NCBI RefSeq assembly: GCF_019331715.1
Contig: NZ_JAHBBG010000010.1
Coordinates: 1 to 64,000 of the forward strand
Direction of reading: 5' to 3'
DNA length: 64,000 nt
Source: Bifidobacterium simiiventris
GTDB taxonomy: Bacteria; Actinomycetota; Actinomycetes; Actinomycetales; Bifidobacteriaceae
The position numbers were made by a program, and so were the translations under genes. The notes under the pieces were generated by a model. It was not told the DNA's origin. It saw only the letters and a program-made list of their open reading frames with translations, and made no database searches. Positions 15,552 through 24,900 of the stretch are shown in pieces. The stretch's first letter is position 1, and every line of letters begins with the position of its first letter.

Positions 15552-16961
15552 TCACTTCCTCTCCATTGCCGTTTTCGGCAACAGACGCTCCGCATGCCAT
15601 GCAAACAGCAATCCTGCCACAATTGCCGAGGTGATGTCGGAAATCGGTTCGGCGATGAACACGCCGGTCGTTCCGAATCCAAGCCGGGGCAGTGCCAACG
15701 CCAACGGTACCAGCAGTATCAACTTACGGAAAACCGCTAGGAACAACGACGGTTTCGCCTGCCCCATGCCCACGAACGCGCACTGGACCACGTTCTGAAT
15801 CCCGAACACGCCCATACCACATACGAAATACGGTAACGTCCGTGAGACCACGCCGATAATCGCCCCGTCCGTGGTGAACAGCGAGGCCACTGAGCCGGGA
15901 AAGAGGGCAAGCAGCGTCGTCATCGTGCAGTTGATCGCCACCTGCACGACCATCGTTCCGGAATACGCGCGCCGTACGCGCCCGTATAGCCCTGCGCCGT
16001 AGTTGTAACCGATGATCGGCTGCACACCTTGCGAGATACCTTGCGAGAACACGAAGATCAGCTGCATGAGGCTCGTCATGATGGTCATCGAGCCCACATA
16101 GACGTCTCCGCCGTAACGTTGCAGCGATGAGTTGAACACCACCTGGATCACGGATTCGGTGATCTGCATGATGAACGGGGAGACGCCGAGAAACAGTATC
16201 GGACCAAGCAGTCGCGTCAGCCGAATGTTGCTCGTCCGCAGCCGTATCATGCTGTCCGGCGAGGCGAGGAAGCGAATCACCCATGCGGCGGACAGGCCCT
16301 GTGCGATGACATTGGCCAGTGCGGCCCCACGCACGCCCAGGCCGAACACGAAGATGAACAGGGGATCGAGAGCCAGCGAGCTCAACGCCCCGATGATCAC
16401 CGATGCCATCGCCACCAGCGCACGCCCCTGCGCGGTGATGAACGTGTTGAGTCCCAGCGACAACTGTACGAACAACGTGCCCGTCAGATAGATGGAAAGA
16501 AAACCGGAGGCGTACGGCAGCGTCGCGTCGCTCGCTCCGAACAAGACAAGGATGGGCGTTTTGAAGAGTTGAAGCAATACTGAAAGTACGATGGCGATCG
16601 TGATAATGGCCGCCACCGACGTGCCAAGATAGCGATCCGCCTTGTCGCGGTCGCCACGTCCCAGTGCGATCGAGGAGAGCGGACCACCTCCCATGCCGAT
16701 GAGCATCGCGAATGCGGACACAGCGAGCGTGATCGGGAAACATACGCCCACGCCGGTCATTGCAAGATCGCCCACGCCGGGAATATGCGCGAGGAACAGA
16801 CGATCAACGATCGTGTACAGCGCGTTGCACGCCTGCGCCACCACCGCCGGAATTGCCAGCGACACCGCCAGCCGTCCGATCGGTTTCGTACCGAGGTCGT
16901 TGTCGGCGTCGCGTCGCCTTGTTGCCGTGGCCATCTGCCCGCTTGTCTCGTGTTTTGTCAC
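15552..16961 (-). CDS. MATE-family efflux transporter
   Basis: A 469-residue membrane protein with about 12 hydrophobic helices in two six-helix halves, matching cation-coupled multidrug exporters of the MATE family. Typical segments are PAVVAQACNALYTIVDRLF near residues 38-56, GMGGGPLSSIALGRGD near 89-104, and, in the second half, FSQGISQGVQPIIGYNYGA. The GTG at 16961 is taken as the start because a promoter lies 8 bases upstream; the ATG nine codons in, at 16934, is a possible alternative. The gene converges on the ABC exporter pair, with the structured repeats between their ends. Substrates cannot be assigned. Confidence 0.92.
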   Translation of the reverse strand: MTKHETSGQMATATRRRDADNDLGTKPIGRLAVSLAIPAVVAQACNALYTIVDRLFLAHIPGVGDLAMTGVGVCFPITLAVSAFAMLIGMGGGPLSSIALGRGDRDKADRYLGTSVAAIITIAIVLSVLLQLFKTPILVLFGASDATLPYASGFLSIYLTGTLFVQLSLGLNTFITAQGRALVAMASVIIGALSSLALDPLFIFVFGLGVRGAALANVIAQGLSAAWVIRFLASPDSMIRLRTSNIRLTRLLGPILFLGVSPFIMQITESVIQVVFNSSLQRYGGDVYVGSMTIMTSLMQLIFVFSQGISQGVQPIIGYNYGAGLYGRVRRAYSGTMVVQVAINCTMTTLLALFPGSVASLFTTDGAIIGVVSRTLPYFVCGMGVFGIQNVVQCAFVGMGQAKPSLFLAVFRKLILLVPLALALPRLGFGTTGVFIAEPISDITSAIVAGLLFAWHAERLLPKTAMERK

Positions 16962-16969
16962 GAGAGGAC

Positions 16970-17003
16970 ATTGTATCTTCCGTTCCGCAGTGAGCGGAAG
17001 ATA
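16970..17003 (-). promoter_or_regulatory. MATE gene promoter with overlapping palindromic operator
   Basis: On the minus strand TTCCGC (16999-16994) and TACAAT (16975-16970) are 18 bases apart, and the GTG start follows 8 bases after the -10. The perfect 9-base inverted repeat TATCTTCCG...CGGAAGATA (16974-16982 and 16995-17003, 12-base spacer) overlaps both boxes, as expected for a repressor site. Confidence 0.6.
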
Positions 17004-17043
17004 CCGCGCATATGCCGGATATTTTGGGCTTTACGTATGAAGT

Positions 17044-17090
17044 ATGCGCGGAACCAGTATGAAAGAGACGGTATCGGTGGTTCCGCGCAT
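17044..17090. repeat. Twelve-base inverted repeat with 23-base spacer
   Basis: ATGCGCGGAACC (17044-17055) is the exact reverse complement of GGTTCCGCGCAT (17079-17090). It lies between the MATE promoter and the end of the HAD gene. It may be a weak transcription barrier or a protein-binding site; no gene lies inside. Confidence 0.6.
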
Positions 17091-17119
17091 CGTTGCTCGA
17101 TTTTCGACTTGCCATGAAC

Positions 17120-17164
17120 CGTTCGTCCGCGATCCGTTGCAGGACGATGGATCGCGGACGAACG
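17120..17164 (-). terminator. Terminator-like hairpin after the HAD hydrolase gene
   Basis: CGTTCGTCCGCGATCC (17120-17135) pairs perfectly with 17149-17164, a 16-base-pair stem with a 13-base loop, three bases beyond the stop codon at 17168. No T-run follows on the minus strand. Confidence 0.65.
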
Positions 17165-17167
17165 TCG

Positions 17168-17797
17168 TTACAGCCGCACGCCGAGGGAAGCGAGGGATTC
17201 TCGTGCCCCGAGGGCGTTCTCGAACAAGATGCCGTGGATACCGACCTCGTTCGCACCGGTCACGTTCTTTGCGGTGTCGTCGAAGAAGACACACTGCCCG
17301 GCGTTCAGACCGAAGCGTTGCAACGCCAATTCATAGATGTCAGCGTTCGGCTTGTGCATCTTCTCCACGCCGGAAACGACCGTATCGTCCAGTAGCTCGG
17401 CCAGACGCGGGAACTTCTCGAACGCGAGATGGAACGTTTCATGCGACCAGTTCGTCAGGCCCCACACACCATAGCCGTGGCGCTTGAGATCCTCCAGCAG
17501 TTCGACCATCCCGGGCAGTGTACGTGGCAGTGCATCGTCGTAATGGTCGATGTAATACTTGAAGATCTGCGCGATGTCCTGGCCCTGTTCTTGCACGACA
17601 TCCGGATAGATACTGGCGAAATCCTCGCCGGCATCCATCCGATCCTCGTAACGGAAGAACCCATGGGGATCATCGTCTGCGCAGATCGCACCGACGATTT
17701 CATCAGGGAAATGTCCTTCGAGGCATGCCCTCGTCTGCCAATCGAGCAGCACGCCGCAGAAATCGAAGATAACATCGGTGATGGGGGACTGAGGCAT
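17168..17797 (-). CDS. HAD-superfamily hydrolase (subfamily IA-like)
   Basis: A 209-residue haloacid-dehalogenase-type phosphatase. Motif I reads VIFDFCGVLLD: the nucleophile Asp is present, but the residue two positions on, normally Asp, is Cys, as other small residues are in some FDLGxV-type members. Motif II is GLTNWS near residue 117, the motif III Lys is in KMHKPNADIY, and motif IV is VFFDDTAKNV. The helical cap lies between motifs I and II. Start ATG 17797 has a perfect AAGGAG five bases before. It is a single gene; the substrate is unknown. Confidence 0.88.
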   Translation of the reverse strand: MPQSPITDVIFDFCGVLLDWQTRACLEGHFPDEIVGAICADDDPHGFFRYEDRMDAGEDFASIYPDVVQEQGQDIAQIFKYYIDHYDDALPRTLPGMVELLEDLKRHGYGVWGLTNWSHETFHLAFEKFPRLAELLDDTVVSGVEKMHKPNADIYELALQRFGLNAGQCVFFDDTAKNVTGANEVGIHGILFENALGARESLASLGVRL

Positions 17798-17878
17798 AAA
17801 AGCTCCTTATGACTACGCCTGAATGACTATGCTGTCCGACGATGACCGGCGATGTGCCGTCACGTGATTTCGCGAATA

Positions 17879-19768
17879 CTATGACAACAGCTGACGGAAC
17901 GCATCCGGAATGGCCAAGACCACGTCTGATGCGACAATCGGGTGACCGAGCGAGCCGACCGGACGCCGATCGGATGACCCGTAGACCGTCGGAGGATTGA
18001 ATCCACGCTGATCGGATTGCGACGCGACCGATGCCGCATAACCATGCAGATACGCGGCATCGGCCACGGTCTCCACGATCGATGCGTCCTCATCCTGCTG
18101 TGCGAGCAGCGCGCCAGTCATGCCGGCCAGCACGTCACCCGCCCCGGCGGTGCCAAGCCATGCCGGCGCACGACCGGCCACCAGTATGCGTGTCACGGGC
18201 CGCGTCTCCCCGTCGGCTCGGGAATCCTCGAAATCGATATCGTTCGCCTCGTCACCGTCCAAGGAGCCGGCGGTCTTCATCCGTGCCGCATCCTGACCTT
18301 CCAGAGGCTGTACCGGCGTATCCTGCGCATGAGACTCCTCATCGCCGACCACAATACTCACCGCGCCCTTGAGCAACACGGTTGCCCCGGTCAGCTCATG
18401 CGCACGCACGGCCCAACGCAACGGCTCCAGCTGCACGTCATGCGCATCCACATCCTCCCCGCGCTCCGTGAGCAGCGCCGCCAATTCACCGGCGTGCGGT
18501 GTGATCACAACCTGCGGCGGCACCTCGTCCGGCAACAGATCCAGCGCGCCTGCATCCACGACGATCGGAGGCATCTCAAAGGCGAGATCCGGATCTTCGG
18601 CATGCGCATCCACTGCATAATGCGACAACAGCTTCGCAATCGTCTGACGCTGCACGTCGGCATCGTCCTCGTCCGTCACGCCATCCGGCACACCGGAACC
18701 CACGACCCACGACTGGACGCGCCCCTTGCCGATCACGGCTTCGGGTACCGCGGACAACACCATCGAACGAGTACGCTCCGGCCCCATGTACCGGATCATG
18801 CCGACGTTCGTGGCCGCCGCCGCACGGCTCGACAGCACGGCCGCGCCAGGATATCGCACCGAACCGGTGATCAGCCCCGTCACGCCGCGCGAATATTTGG
18901 TATCGGCCAGACGAGGCAGACGAATGACCTCACTGGCATTGTCTCCCGACACCGCCTCGGCGAGCGGCTCATGACCATCCAGATCAAACCCGAAGTCCAC
19001 CAACGTCACCTTGCCGCACGCGTACGAGGCAGGCGGCAACATCGCACAAGGCTTCAAAGCGCCGAACGTCACCGTCACATCGGCCGGAATATACGGTCCG
19101 GTGATCGAACCGTCGTCCACGCCCACGCCGGAAGGCGTATCCACCGCCACGACCAGGGGAAACTCTCCGGCAGTATCCCCGTCCGGCAACGCGGTGCGAT
19201 CCGGCACCGTGCCATCCACACCAAGGGATGCAGCCATCGTGCCAGCGATGCCGTGCAATACGCCGGTCAGCCCGATGCCGGTCATCGCGTCGATGATCAC
19301 GTGGGAATGCTGTGCCAACTCGACGGCGGCACGCAGGCGCTCGCCGGCCTCGCCGGCACTGAACCCGGCAGAGCATCCGGGAATTTCGGAGGAAGGATCA
19401 AGAATCAGCACCTTGCCGCCGGAACGTACAAACGCGGCGAACGCATCGTCATGTACCGTCCGGCCGACCGCCACGGCGGTCACGGACGCGCCATTCTCGG
19501 CCAGTGCGGCCGCCGCATACAGACCGTCTCCGCCATTGTCGCCGGCACCGGCCAGCAACGTGACGCGCGCATCCTCCAACGCCACGCCCTCGTCGTCCAG
19601 CAGATTCGCGGTGACATGGGCGAGTGCGGTTGCCGCCATGCGCATCAGCGGCACGCCGTTGTCCAGAAGCGGACGTTCCATCGCGCGTACGCTGGCGGCA
19701 CGGTATACGGCGTGGCGCAACAGATGCAGCCTGTTCTCGTCATTGTGACCAGTCGCGATCGCGGCCAT
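17879..19768 (-). CDS. nnr: Bifunctional NAD(P)HX epimerase / ADP-dependent NAD(P)HX dehydratase
   Basis: A 629-residue repair enzyme that restores hydrated, damaged NADH and NADPH. The N-terminal YjeF epimerase half (about 1-265) has LLAGAGDNGGDGLYAAAAL and a VDTPSGVG segment. The C-terminal ribokinase-like dehydratase half has VTPHAGELAALLTERG and the ATP-site motif GTAGAGDVLAGMTGALLA near residues 562-579. An acidic insert lies before the last motif, at about 515-545. Start ATG 19768 has AAGGGG upstream; the frame runs further up by chance. A single-chain fusion is the usual bacterial form. Confidence 0.94.
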   Translation of the reverse strand: MAAIATGHNDENRLHLLRHAVYRAASVRAMERPLLDNGVPLMRMAATALAHVTANLLDDEGVALEDARVTLLAGAGDNGGDGLYAAAALAENGASVTAVAVGRTVHDDAFAAFVRSGGKVLILDPSSEIPGCSAGFSAGEAGERLRAAVELAQHSHVIIDAMTGIGLTGVLHGIAGTMAASLGVDGTVPDRTALPDGDTAGEFPLVVAVDTPSGVGVDDGSITGPYIPADVTVTFGALKPCAMLPPASYACGKVTLVDFGFDLDGHEPLAEAVSGDNASEVIRLPRLADTKYSRGVTGLITGSVRYPGAAVLSSRAAAATNVGMIRYMGPERTRSMVLSAVPEAVIGKGRVQSWVVGSGVPDGVTDEDDADVQRQTIAKLLSHYAVDAHAEDPDLAFEMPPIVVDAGALDLLPDEVPPQVVITPHAGELAALLTERGEDVDAHDVQLEPLRWAVRAHELTGATVLLKGAVSIVVGDEESHAQDTPVQPLEGQDAARMKTAGSLDGDEANDIDFEDSRADGETRPVTRILVAGRAPAWLGTAGAGDVLAGMTGALLAQQDEDASIVETVADAAYLHGYAASVASQSDQRGFNPPTVYGSSDRRPVGSLGHPIVASDVVLAIPDAFRQLLS

Positions 19769-19818
19769 GATGCAAACCCCCTTGTACGGCGTTCGATATG
19801 ATGACAGCTCTACTTTAC

Positions 19819-19847
19819 CCGCGTTCGCGCGGTTATGCCGAACGCGG
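19819..19847 (-). terminator. Hairpin between brnQ and nnr
   Basis: CCGCGTTCG (19819-19827) pairs with CGAACGCGG (19839-19847). It follows the end of brnQ on the minus strand and precedes nnr. No T-run, so the terminator call is tentative. Confidence 0.45.
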
Positions 19848-19893
19848 CATGGGCATGCGGCGCGAATCGCGATCCGATCGGATTCGCCGCAGA

Positions 19894-21249
19894 TCACCCG
19901 ATGGTCCGATGACACCGGACGGACGAATCGACGATGCCCGTGAGCACGCCGATCGCGGCCGGAGCCAGCCAGCCGAGCTGATAGTGTTGCAACGGCAGCA
20001 TCCCTAGCGTTGCGTCCAGCCATGGCAGCGATCCGCCGAATACGGCGACGAGGCTGTCGACACAGGTGGCGAACGACGTGATGGCGACCAGCATCACGAC
20101 CCATCCGTATACGAGAGGGAATCGGCAGGCCAGTGTACGAGGGATGAACGCGAGCAGTACCAACACGATCGCGATCGGATACAGTGCGGCCAGCACCGGC
20201 ACCGAAACCTTGATGATAGCGCTCAGCCCCGCGTTCGACACGACGAGGCTGAACACGGTGAACAGCACTTGCCACGCGCGGTAGCTGACCGGTCGCCCCG
20301 CGACAGAGCGGAATCGTTCATGGAAGTACGTCGCACAGGTGCAGATCAGCCCGGTGCAGACATTCAGGCAGGCCACGACGAACACCGCGCCCAGGAACAC
20401 CGCGCCTGCCGTACCGAACATCGACGAGGTGAGATTGGTGAGCACGGTCGCGCCCGTGTCGGAGACCGGGTCAATAGCGGCGAGAGTGCCGGACACCACG
20501 CCGACATAGCTCAGCGCACCGTAGATCACGACGAGCAGCGCGCCGGTGCCAAGTCCCGCGATGGCGGTCTCGCGCCGCACTTGCGTCTCGTTGGCGATGC
20601 CCTGCGTCCGGATGTTCACCGAGATCACGATGCCGAAATACAGCGCGGCGAGCAGATCCATCGTCTGGTAGCCATCGAGGAAGCCTCGTGCCATCTGGTT
20701 CGTGGCATAGTCGCCGGACGGTGCGGACGGTGTGCCGGTACCGCGGACGAGACAGGCGATGAACAATACGGTGATCAGGAACAACAGCAGGGGACCCATG
20801 AACCGTCCGAGCACCTTGGATAACTTGTCGGGATGCTGCGCGAACACGAACGCCAGAGCGAAGAAGACCAGGGAATACGCGAGTTGGACGGTGCCGCGGC
20901 TGGTGTCCTGTGCCAGAAACGGTGTCACCATCATTTCGAACGAGGTGGTGGCGGTGCGCGGGATGGCGAAGCACGGGCCGATCGTCAGGATGATTGCCAA
21001 GCCAAGGAACAGCGAGCATCTGGGGGAGACGCGACCTGCCAGCGCGTCGAATCCGCCGGCGAAGGTCACGGCCAGCACGCCGAGCACCGGAAGACCGACC
21101 GCCGAAACGATGAAGCCGATCGCTGCGGGGACCGTCGCGGCGCCGGCCTGCGCACCGACGAACGGCGGAAAGATCAGGTTGCCTGCCCCGAAGAACATCG
21201 AGAAGAAGGTGAAGGTCATCATCAGTCGTTGGCGTGCGGTCAGTTGCAT
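19894..21249 (-). CDS. brnQ: Branched-chain amino acid carrier (LIVCS family)
   Basis: A 451-residue membrane protein with about 12 hydrophobic helices. The N-terminal signature FFSMFFGAGNLIFPPFVGAQ at residues 15-34 is diagnostic of the LIVCS symporters, which take up Leu, Ile and Val with sodium or protons. GPCFAIPRTATTSFEM is another family segment. Start ATG 21249 follows AAGGAG by seven bases; the frame continues upstream without a good site. It stands alone on the minus strand. Confidence 0.93.
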   Translation of the reverse strand: MQLTARQRLMMTFTFFSMFFGAGNLIFPPFVGAQAGAATVPAAIGFIVSAVGLPVLGVLAVTFAGGFDALAGRVSPRCSLFLGLAIILTIGPCFAIPRTATTSFEMMVTPFLAQDTSRGTVQLAYSLVFFALAFVFAQHPDKLSKVLGRFMGPLLLFLITVLFIACLVRGTGTPSAPSGDYATNQMARGFLDGYQTMDLLAALYFGIVISVNIRTQGIANETQVRRETAIAGLGTGALLVVIYGALSYVGVVSGTLAAIDPVSDTGATVLTNLTSSMFGTAGAVFLGAVFVVACLNVCTGLICTCATYFHERFRSVAGRPVSYRAWQVLFTVFSLVVSNAGLSAIIKVSVPVLAALYPIAIVLVLLAFIPRTLACRFPLVYGWVVMLVAITSFATCVDSLVAVFGGSLPWLDATLGMLPLQHYQLGWLAPAAIGVLTGIVDSSVRCHRTIG

Positions 21250-21377
21250 GGCTGTCTCCTTCCAACCCCGGGGCCAGACGCATCGGATGCGTGGCCGGAC
21301 AGTGACGGGTCTCCACCTTACCGGACATGCGGGAAGAACGATATCGGAGGCTGGTCTGACGTTTTCCAGGTACAACG

Positions 21378-21422
21378 AAAAAAAGACTCCCGATCCGCGA
21401 GACAACGCAGATCGGGAGTCTT
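21378..21422 (-). terminator. Rho-independent terminator of tal
   Basis: AAGACTCCCGATC (21383-21395) and its reverse complement (21410-21422) form a 13-base-pair stem. On the minus strand it runs directly into seven T residues (complement of 21378-21384). Confidence 0.93.
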
Positions 21423-21459
21423 GCTATCCCTGACTAGTCAGCGATGAATGCCGAAGCAA

Positions 21460-22563
21460 TCAGCCGTTGACACGGTCGATGCCGGACTGCACGTCGGCGA
21501 GGACGGAATCCCAGGACTTGATGAAGGCGGCGACACCGTCGGCCTCCAGCTTGTCGGTGACGTCCTTGAGGTTGATGCCCAGCTCAGCCAGCTTGTTGAT
21601 GATGGCGTGGGACTCCTCGTAGGTGCCCTCGATGGACGGGGCGCCGTTGCCGTGGTCGGCCAGAGCGTTCAGGGTCTTCTCCGGCATGGTGTTGACGATG
21701 TGCTTCGCGACGAGCTCATCGACGTACTTGCAGTCGGAGTAGGCCGGGTTCTTGGTGCCGGTGGAGGCCCACAGCGGGCGCTGAACCTTGGCGCCCTTGG
21801 CGGCCAGCTCGGCCCAGCGCGGATCCTCGGCGAACTTCTTCTCGAACAGCTCGTAGGCCAGGCGAGCGTTGGCCACGGCGGCCTTGCCCTCAAGGGCCTT
21901 GGCCTCGTCGGAGCCGTTGGCTTCCAGCAGCTTGTCGACCGCGGTGTCCACGCGGGAGACGAAGAAGGAGGCGACGGAGCCGATGTGCTTGAGATCGTGG
22001 CCGTTGGCGGCAGCCTGGGCGATGCCCTCGATGTAGGCGTCGATGACCTGCTCGTAGCGCTCGAGCGAGAAGATCAGGGTGACGTTCACGGAGATGCCCT
22101 TGGCCAGGGTGGCGGTGATGGCCGGCAGACCCTCGAGGGTCGCCGGGATCTTGATCATCGCGTTCGGACGGTTGACCTTCTCCCAGAGCTCGACGGCCTG
22201 CTTCTCGGTGGCCTCGGTCTCGTGGGCGAGGCGCGGATCCACCTCGATGGAGACGCGGCCGTCAACGAAGTCGGTCTTCTCGGCGATCTCGCGGAAGATG
22301 TCGGTGGCGTTGCGCACGTCGGTGGTGGTCAGCTCGCGCACGGCGGTCTCGACGTCGACCTTGCCGAGTTCCTTGAGCTGAGCGTCGTACGGGCCGACCT
22401 GGCTCAGGGCCTTCTGGAAGATGGACGGGTTGGTGGTCACACCGACGACGTTCTTGTTGGCGATGAGATCCTGCAGGGAGCCGGACTCGATGCGGGAGCG
22501 GGACAGATCGTCCAGCCAGATGGACACGCCGTTGTCGGACGTACGCTGAGTTGCTTCAGTCAT
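21460..22563 (-). CDS. tal: Transaldolase
   Basis: A 367-residue aldolase that moves dihydroxyacetone units between sugar phosphates. The Schiff-base Lys is in AMIKIPATLEG near residue 140. GVTTNPSIFQKAL near residues 39-51 and GISVNVTLIFSLERYEQVI are family hallmarks. Its length is that of the actinobacterial type. Start ATG 22563 has AAGGAG nine bases before. It lies 85 bases downstream of tkt on the same strand. Together they supply the carbon rearrangements of the bifid shunt from fructose 6-phosphate to pentose phosphates. Confidence 0.97.
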   Translation of the reverse strand: MTEATQRTSDNGVSIWLDDLSRSRIESGSLQDLIANKNVVGVTTNPSIFQKALSQVGPYDAQLKELGKVDVETAVRELTTTDVRNATDIFREIAEKTDFVDGRVSIEVDPRLAHETEATEKQAVELWEKVNRPNAMIKIPATLEGLPAITATLAKGISVNVTLIFSLERYEQVIDAYIEGIAQAAANGHDLKHIGSVASFFVSRVDTAVDKLLEANGSDEAKALEGKAAVANARLAYELFEKKFAEDPRWAELAAKGAKVQRPLWASTGTKNPAYSDCKYVDELVAKHIVNTMPEKTLNALADHGNGAPSIEGTYEESHAIINKLAELGINLKDVTDKLEADGVAAFIKSWDSVLADVQSGIDRVNG

Positions 22564-22607
22564 ATTGTTTTTCTCCTTGATACCTTATTGGATCAAATCC
22601 TTATCGG

Positions 22608-22634
22608 GGGAGAGGCTGCCGGGCAGCCCCTCCC
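22608..22634 (-). repeat. Hairpin between tkt and tal
   Basis: GGCTGCC (22614-22620) pairs with GGCAGCC (22622-22628), extended by a GGAG/CTCC stem after a mismatch. It lies just after the tkt stop and 45 bases before tal. It may stabilise the tkt message or partly end transcription. Confidence 0.5.
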
Positions 22635-22648
22635 GTTGCCCAAAGAAA

Positions 22649-24751
22649 TCAGGCGTTGGCCTCGGCGATGGACGCCTCGGCGGCCTCGACCACATGCTCG
22701 GCGGTGATGCCGAGATCGATCATGTTCTGCGAGCCACTGCCCTGCAGGCCGAACTGCTCGATGGAAACCGGCTTGCCGTAGGTGCCGAGGTACTTGTACC
22801 ACGGCATGGCCACACCGGCCTCGACAGAGACACGAGCCTTGACGGAAGCCGGAAGCACGGCCTCCTTGTACTCGGCATCCTGCTCCTCGAACCACTCCAT
22901 GGACGGGAAGGAGACCACGCGGGCCTTGACGCCCTTGCCGGCCAGGGTCTTGGCGGCGGCCACGGCCCACTGGACCTCGGAACCGGAAGCCATGATGATG
23001 ACGTCCGGGGTGCCCTCGGTGTCGACGAGCACGTAAGCGCCCTTCTTGACGCCGTCCTTGGCCTTGGCGGCGGTTTCGGCGAGGGTCGGGACGCCCTGAC
23101 GGGTCAGGATCATCGCGGTCGGCAGCGTGTTCTTCTTCTCGAAGAAGTAGCGGTAGGCCTCGGCGGTCTCGAAGGCGTCGGCCGGGCGGACGACCTCGAG
23201 CTGCGGGATCGCACGGAAGGAGGCCAGGTGCTCGATCGGCTGGTGGGTCGGGCCATCCTCGCCGACGGCGACGGAGTCGTGGGACCAGATGTACAGGTTC
23301 GGGATTTCCATGAGGGCGGCCAGACGGACGGCGGAGCGCTCGTAGTCGGAGAACATGAAGAAGGTGCCGCCGAACGGACGGGTGTAGGAGCCCAGCAGGA
23401 TGCCGTTGGTGATGCAGCCCATGGTGAACTCACGCACGCCGAAGTGCAGCTGACGGCCGAACTCGTTGCACACCGGCCACTGCTTGGTGGCGCACTCCGC
23501 CGGGGCGAAGGTGGCGGCACCCTTGAGGTCGGTCTTGTTGGAGCCGCCGAGGTCGGCAGAGCCGCCCCACAGTTCCGGCATGACGGCCGCGATGGCGTTG
23601 AGGACGGAGCCGGAGGCGCCACGGGTGGCAACGCCCTTGCCGACCTCGAAGGTGGCCTCGAGATCATCGAGGGCCTTGTCGAAGCCTTCCGGCAGCTTAC
23701 CTTCCTTCAGGCGGTCGTACAGGGCGGCCTTGTCCGGGTTGGCCTTGCGCCAAGCCTCGAACTTCTCGTCCCAGGCCTTGTGGGCCTCGAGGCCGCGGTC
23801 GGCGACCTTACGGGCGTGGGCGAGGGCTTCCTCGTCGATCTGGAAGGACTGCTCCGGGTCGTAGCCGAGAACCTTCTTGAGTCCGGCGACGGCCTCGGCG
23901 CCCAGCTTGGAGCCGTGGGAGGACGGATCGTTGGTCTTGCCCGGGGTCGGCCACGCGATGAGGGTGTCGACCTTGATGAGCTTCGGCTGGTCCGGGGCGG
24001 CAGCCTGGGCCTTGGCGATCACGTCGGCCAGACCCTCGACGTCCTCCTTGTAGGAGCCGTCGGGCTGGATGAAGCTGAATTCGTCGGTGTACCAGCCGTA
24101 GGCCTGGAAGCGCTTGAGCACGTCCTCGGCCAGCACCAGGTTGGTGTCGCCTTCGATCTGGATGCGGTTGGCGTCGAAGATCACGGTGATGTTGCCGAGC
24201 TTCTGGTTGGCGGCCAGGGAAGCGGCCTCGCCGGAGATGCCCTCTTCGATGTCGCCTTCACCGCAGATGACCCAGATCTTGTGGTAGAACGGGGAGTCTT
24301 CTTTCGGGGTCTGCGGATCGAGCAGGCCGCGCTGGAAACGCTCGCCATAAGCGAAGCCGATGGCCGAGGCGAAGCCCTGGCCCAGCGGGCCGGTGGTCAT
24401 TTCGATGCCCGGGGTCAGGCCGTACTCCGGGTGGCCCGGGGTGTGGGTGTCCGCGCCGCCGCGGAAGTGCTTGAGGTCGTCCAGGGTCAGGCCGTAGCCG
24501 GAGAAGTACAGCTGGACGTACTGGGTGAGGGAGGCGTGGCCACCGGAAAGGATGAAGCGATCGCGGCCTTCCCACTTGGGGTCGTTCGGATCATGCTTGA
24601 TGAAGTGCTGGTAGAGAGTGTAGGCGATCGGCGCCAGCGAGACGGGGGAACCGGGGTGGCCGCTTCCCGCCTTCTCGACCGCATCAGCCGAAAGGACCTT
24701 GGCCATCTTGATGGCGCGCTCGTCCAGTTCGGTTTCCTTGAATTCGGTCAT
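22649..24751 (-). CDS. tkt: Transketolase
   Basis: A 700-residue thiamine-diphosphate enzyme that moves two-carbon units between sugar phosphates. The N-terminal part has KAGSGHPGSPVSLAPIAYTL. The TPP-binding motif begins GEGDIEEGISGEA near residue 165 and ends at VIFDANRIQIEG. The second domain has ATRGASGSVLNAI and EDGPTHQPIEHLASFRAIP. Start ATG 24751 has GGAAGG about 12 bases before. It is divergent from hrcA, with two palindromes in the shared intergenic region. With tal it supports the fructose-6-phosphate phosphoketolase pathway. Confidence 0.97.
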   Translation of the reverse strand: MTEFKETELDERAIKMAKVLSADAVEKAGSGHPGSPVSLAPIAYTLYQHFIKHDPNDPKWEGRDRFILSGGHASLTQYVQLYFSGYGLTLDDLKHFRGGADTHTPGHPEYGLTPGIEMTTGPLGQGFASAIGFAYGERFQRGLLDPQTPKEDSPFYHKIWVICGEGDIEEGISGEAASLAANQKLGNITVIFDANRIQIEGDTNLVLAEDVLKRFQAYGWYTDEFSFIQPDGSYKEDVEGLADVIAKAQAAAPDQPKLIKVDTLIAWPTPGKTNDPSSHGSKLGAEAVAGLKKVLGYDPEQSFQIDEEALAHARKVADRGLEAHKAWDEKFEAWRKANPDKAALYDRLKEGKLPEGFDKALDDLEATFEVGKGVATRGASGSVLNAIAAVMPELWGGSADLGGSNKTDLKGAATFAPAECATKQWPVCNEFGRQLHFGVREFTMGCITNGILLGSYTRPFGGTFFMFSDYERSAVRLAALMEIPNLYIWSHDSVAVGEDGPTHQPIEHLASFRAIPQLEVVRPADAFETAEAYRYFFEKKNTLPTAMILTRQGVPTLAETAAKAKDGVKKGAYVLVDTEGTPDVIIMASGSEVQWAVAAAKTLAGKGVKARVVSFPSMEWFEEQDAEYKEAVLPASVKARVSVEAGVAMPWYKYLGTYGKPVSIEQFGLQGSGSQNMIDLGITAEHVVEAAEASIAEANA

Positions 24752-24900
24752 GTCTGTAATTTTCCTTCCAATACTTCGGGCACCACGCGCCCGGCTTATG
24801 CCGGGTCATGCATACCCTCACATTGCTCTTACATAGTAACCGCGTGAACAGACTTAGCGGTGCGATTTTGGCGTGTTTTTGTGACATTGTGTGCTGTTAG

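Noticed and set aside
22565..24847. A 760-codon open frame opposite transketolase
   Set aside because: It mirrors the tkt gene in GC-rich codons, has no ribosome site or known domain, and tkt is clearly the real gene. The frame is a shadow of strong codon bias.
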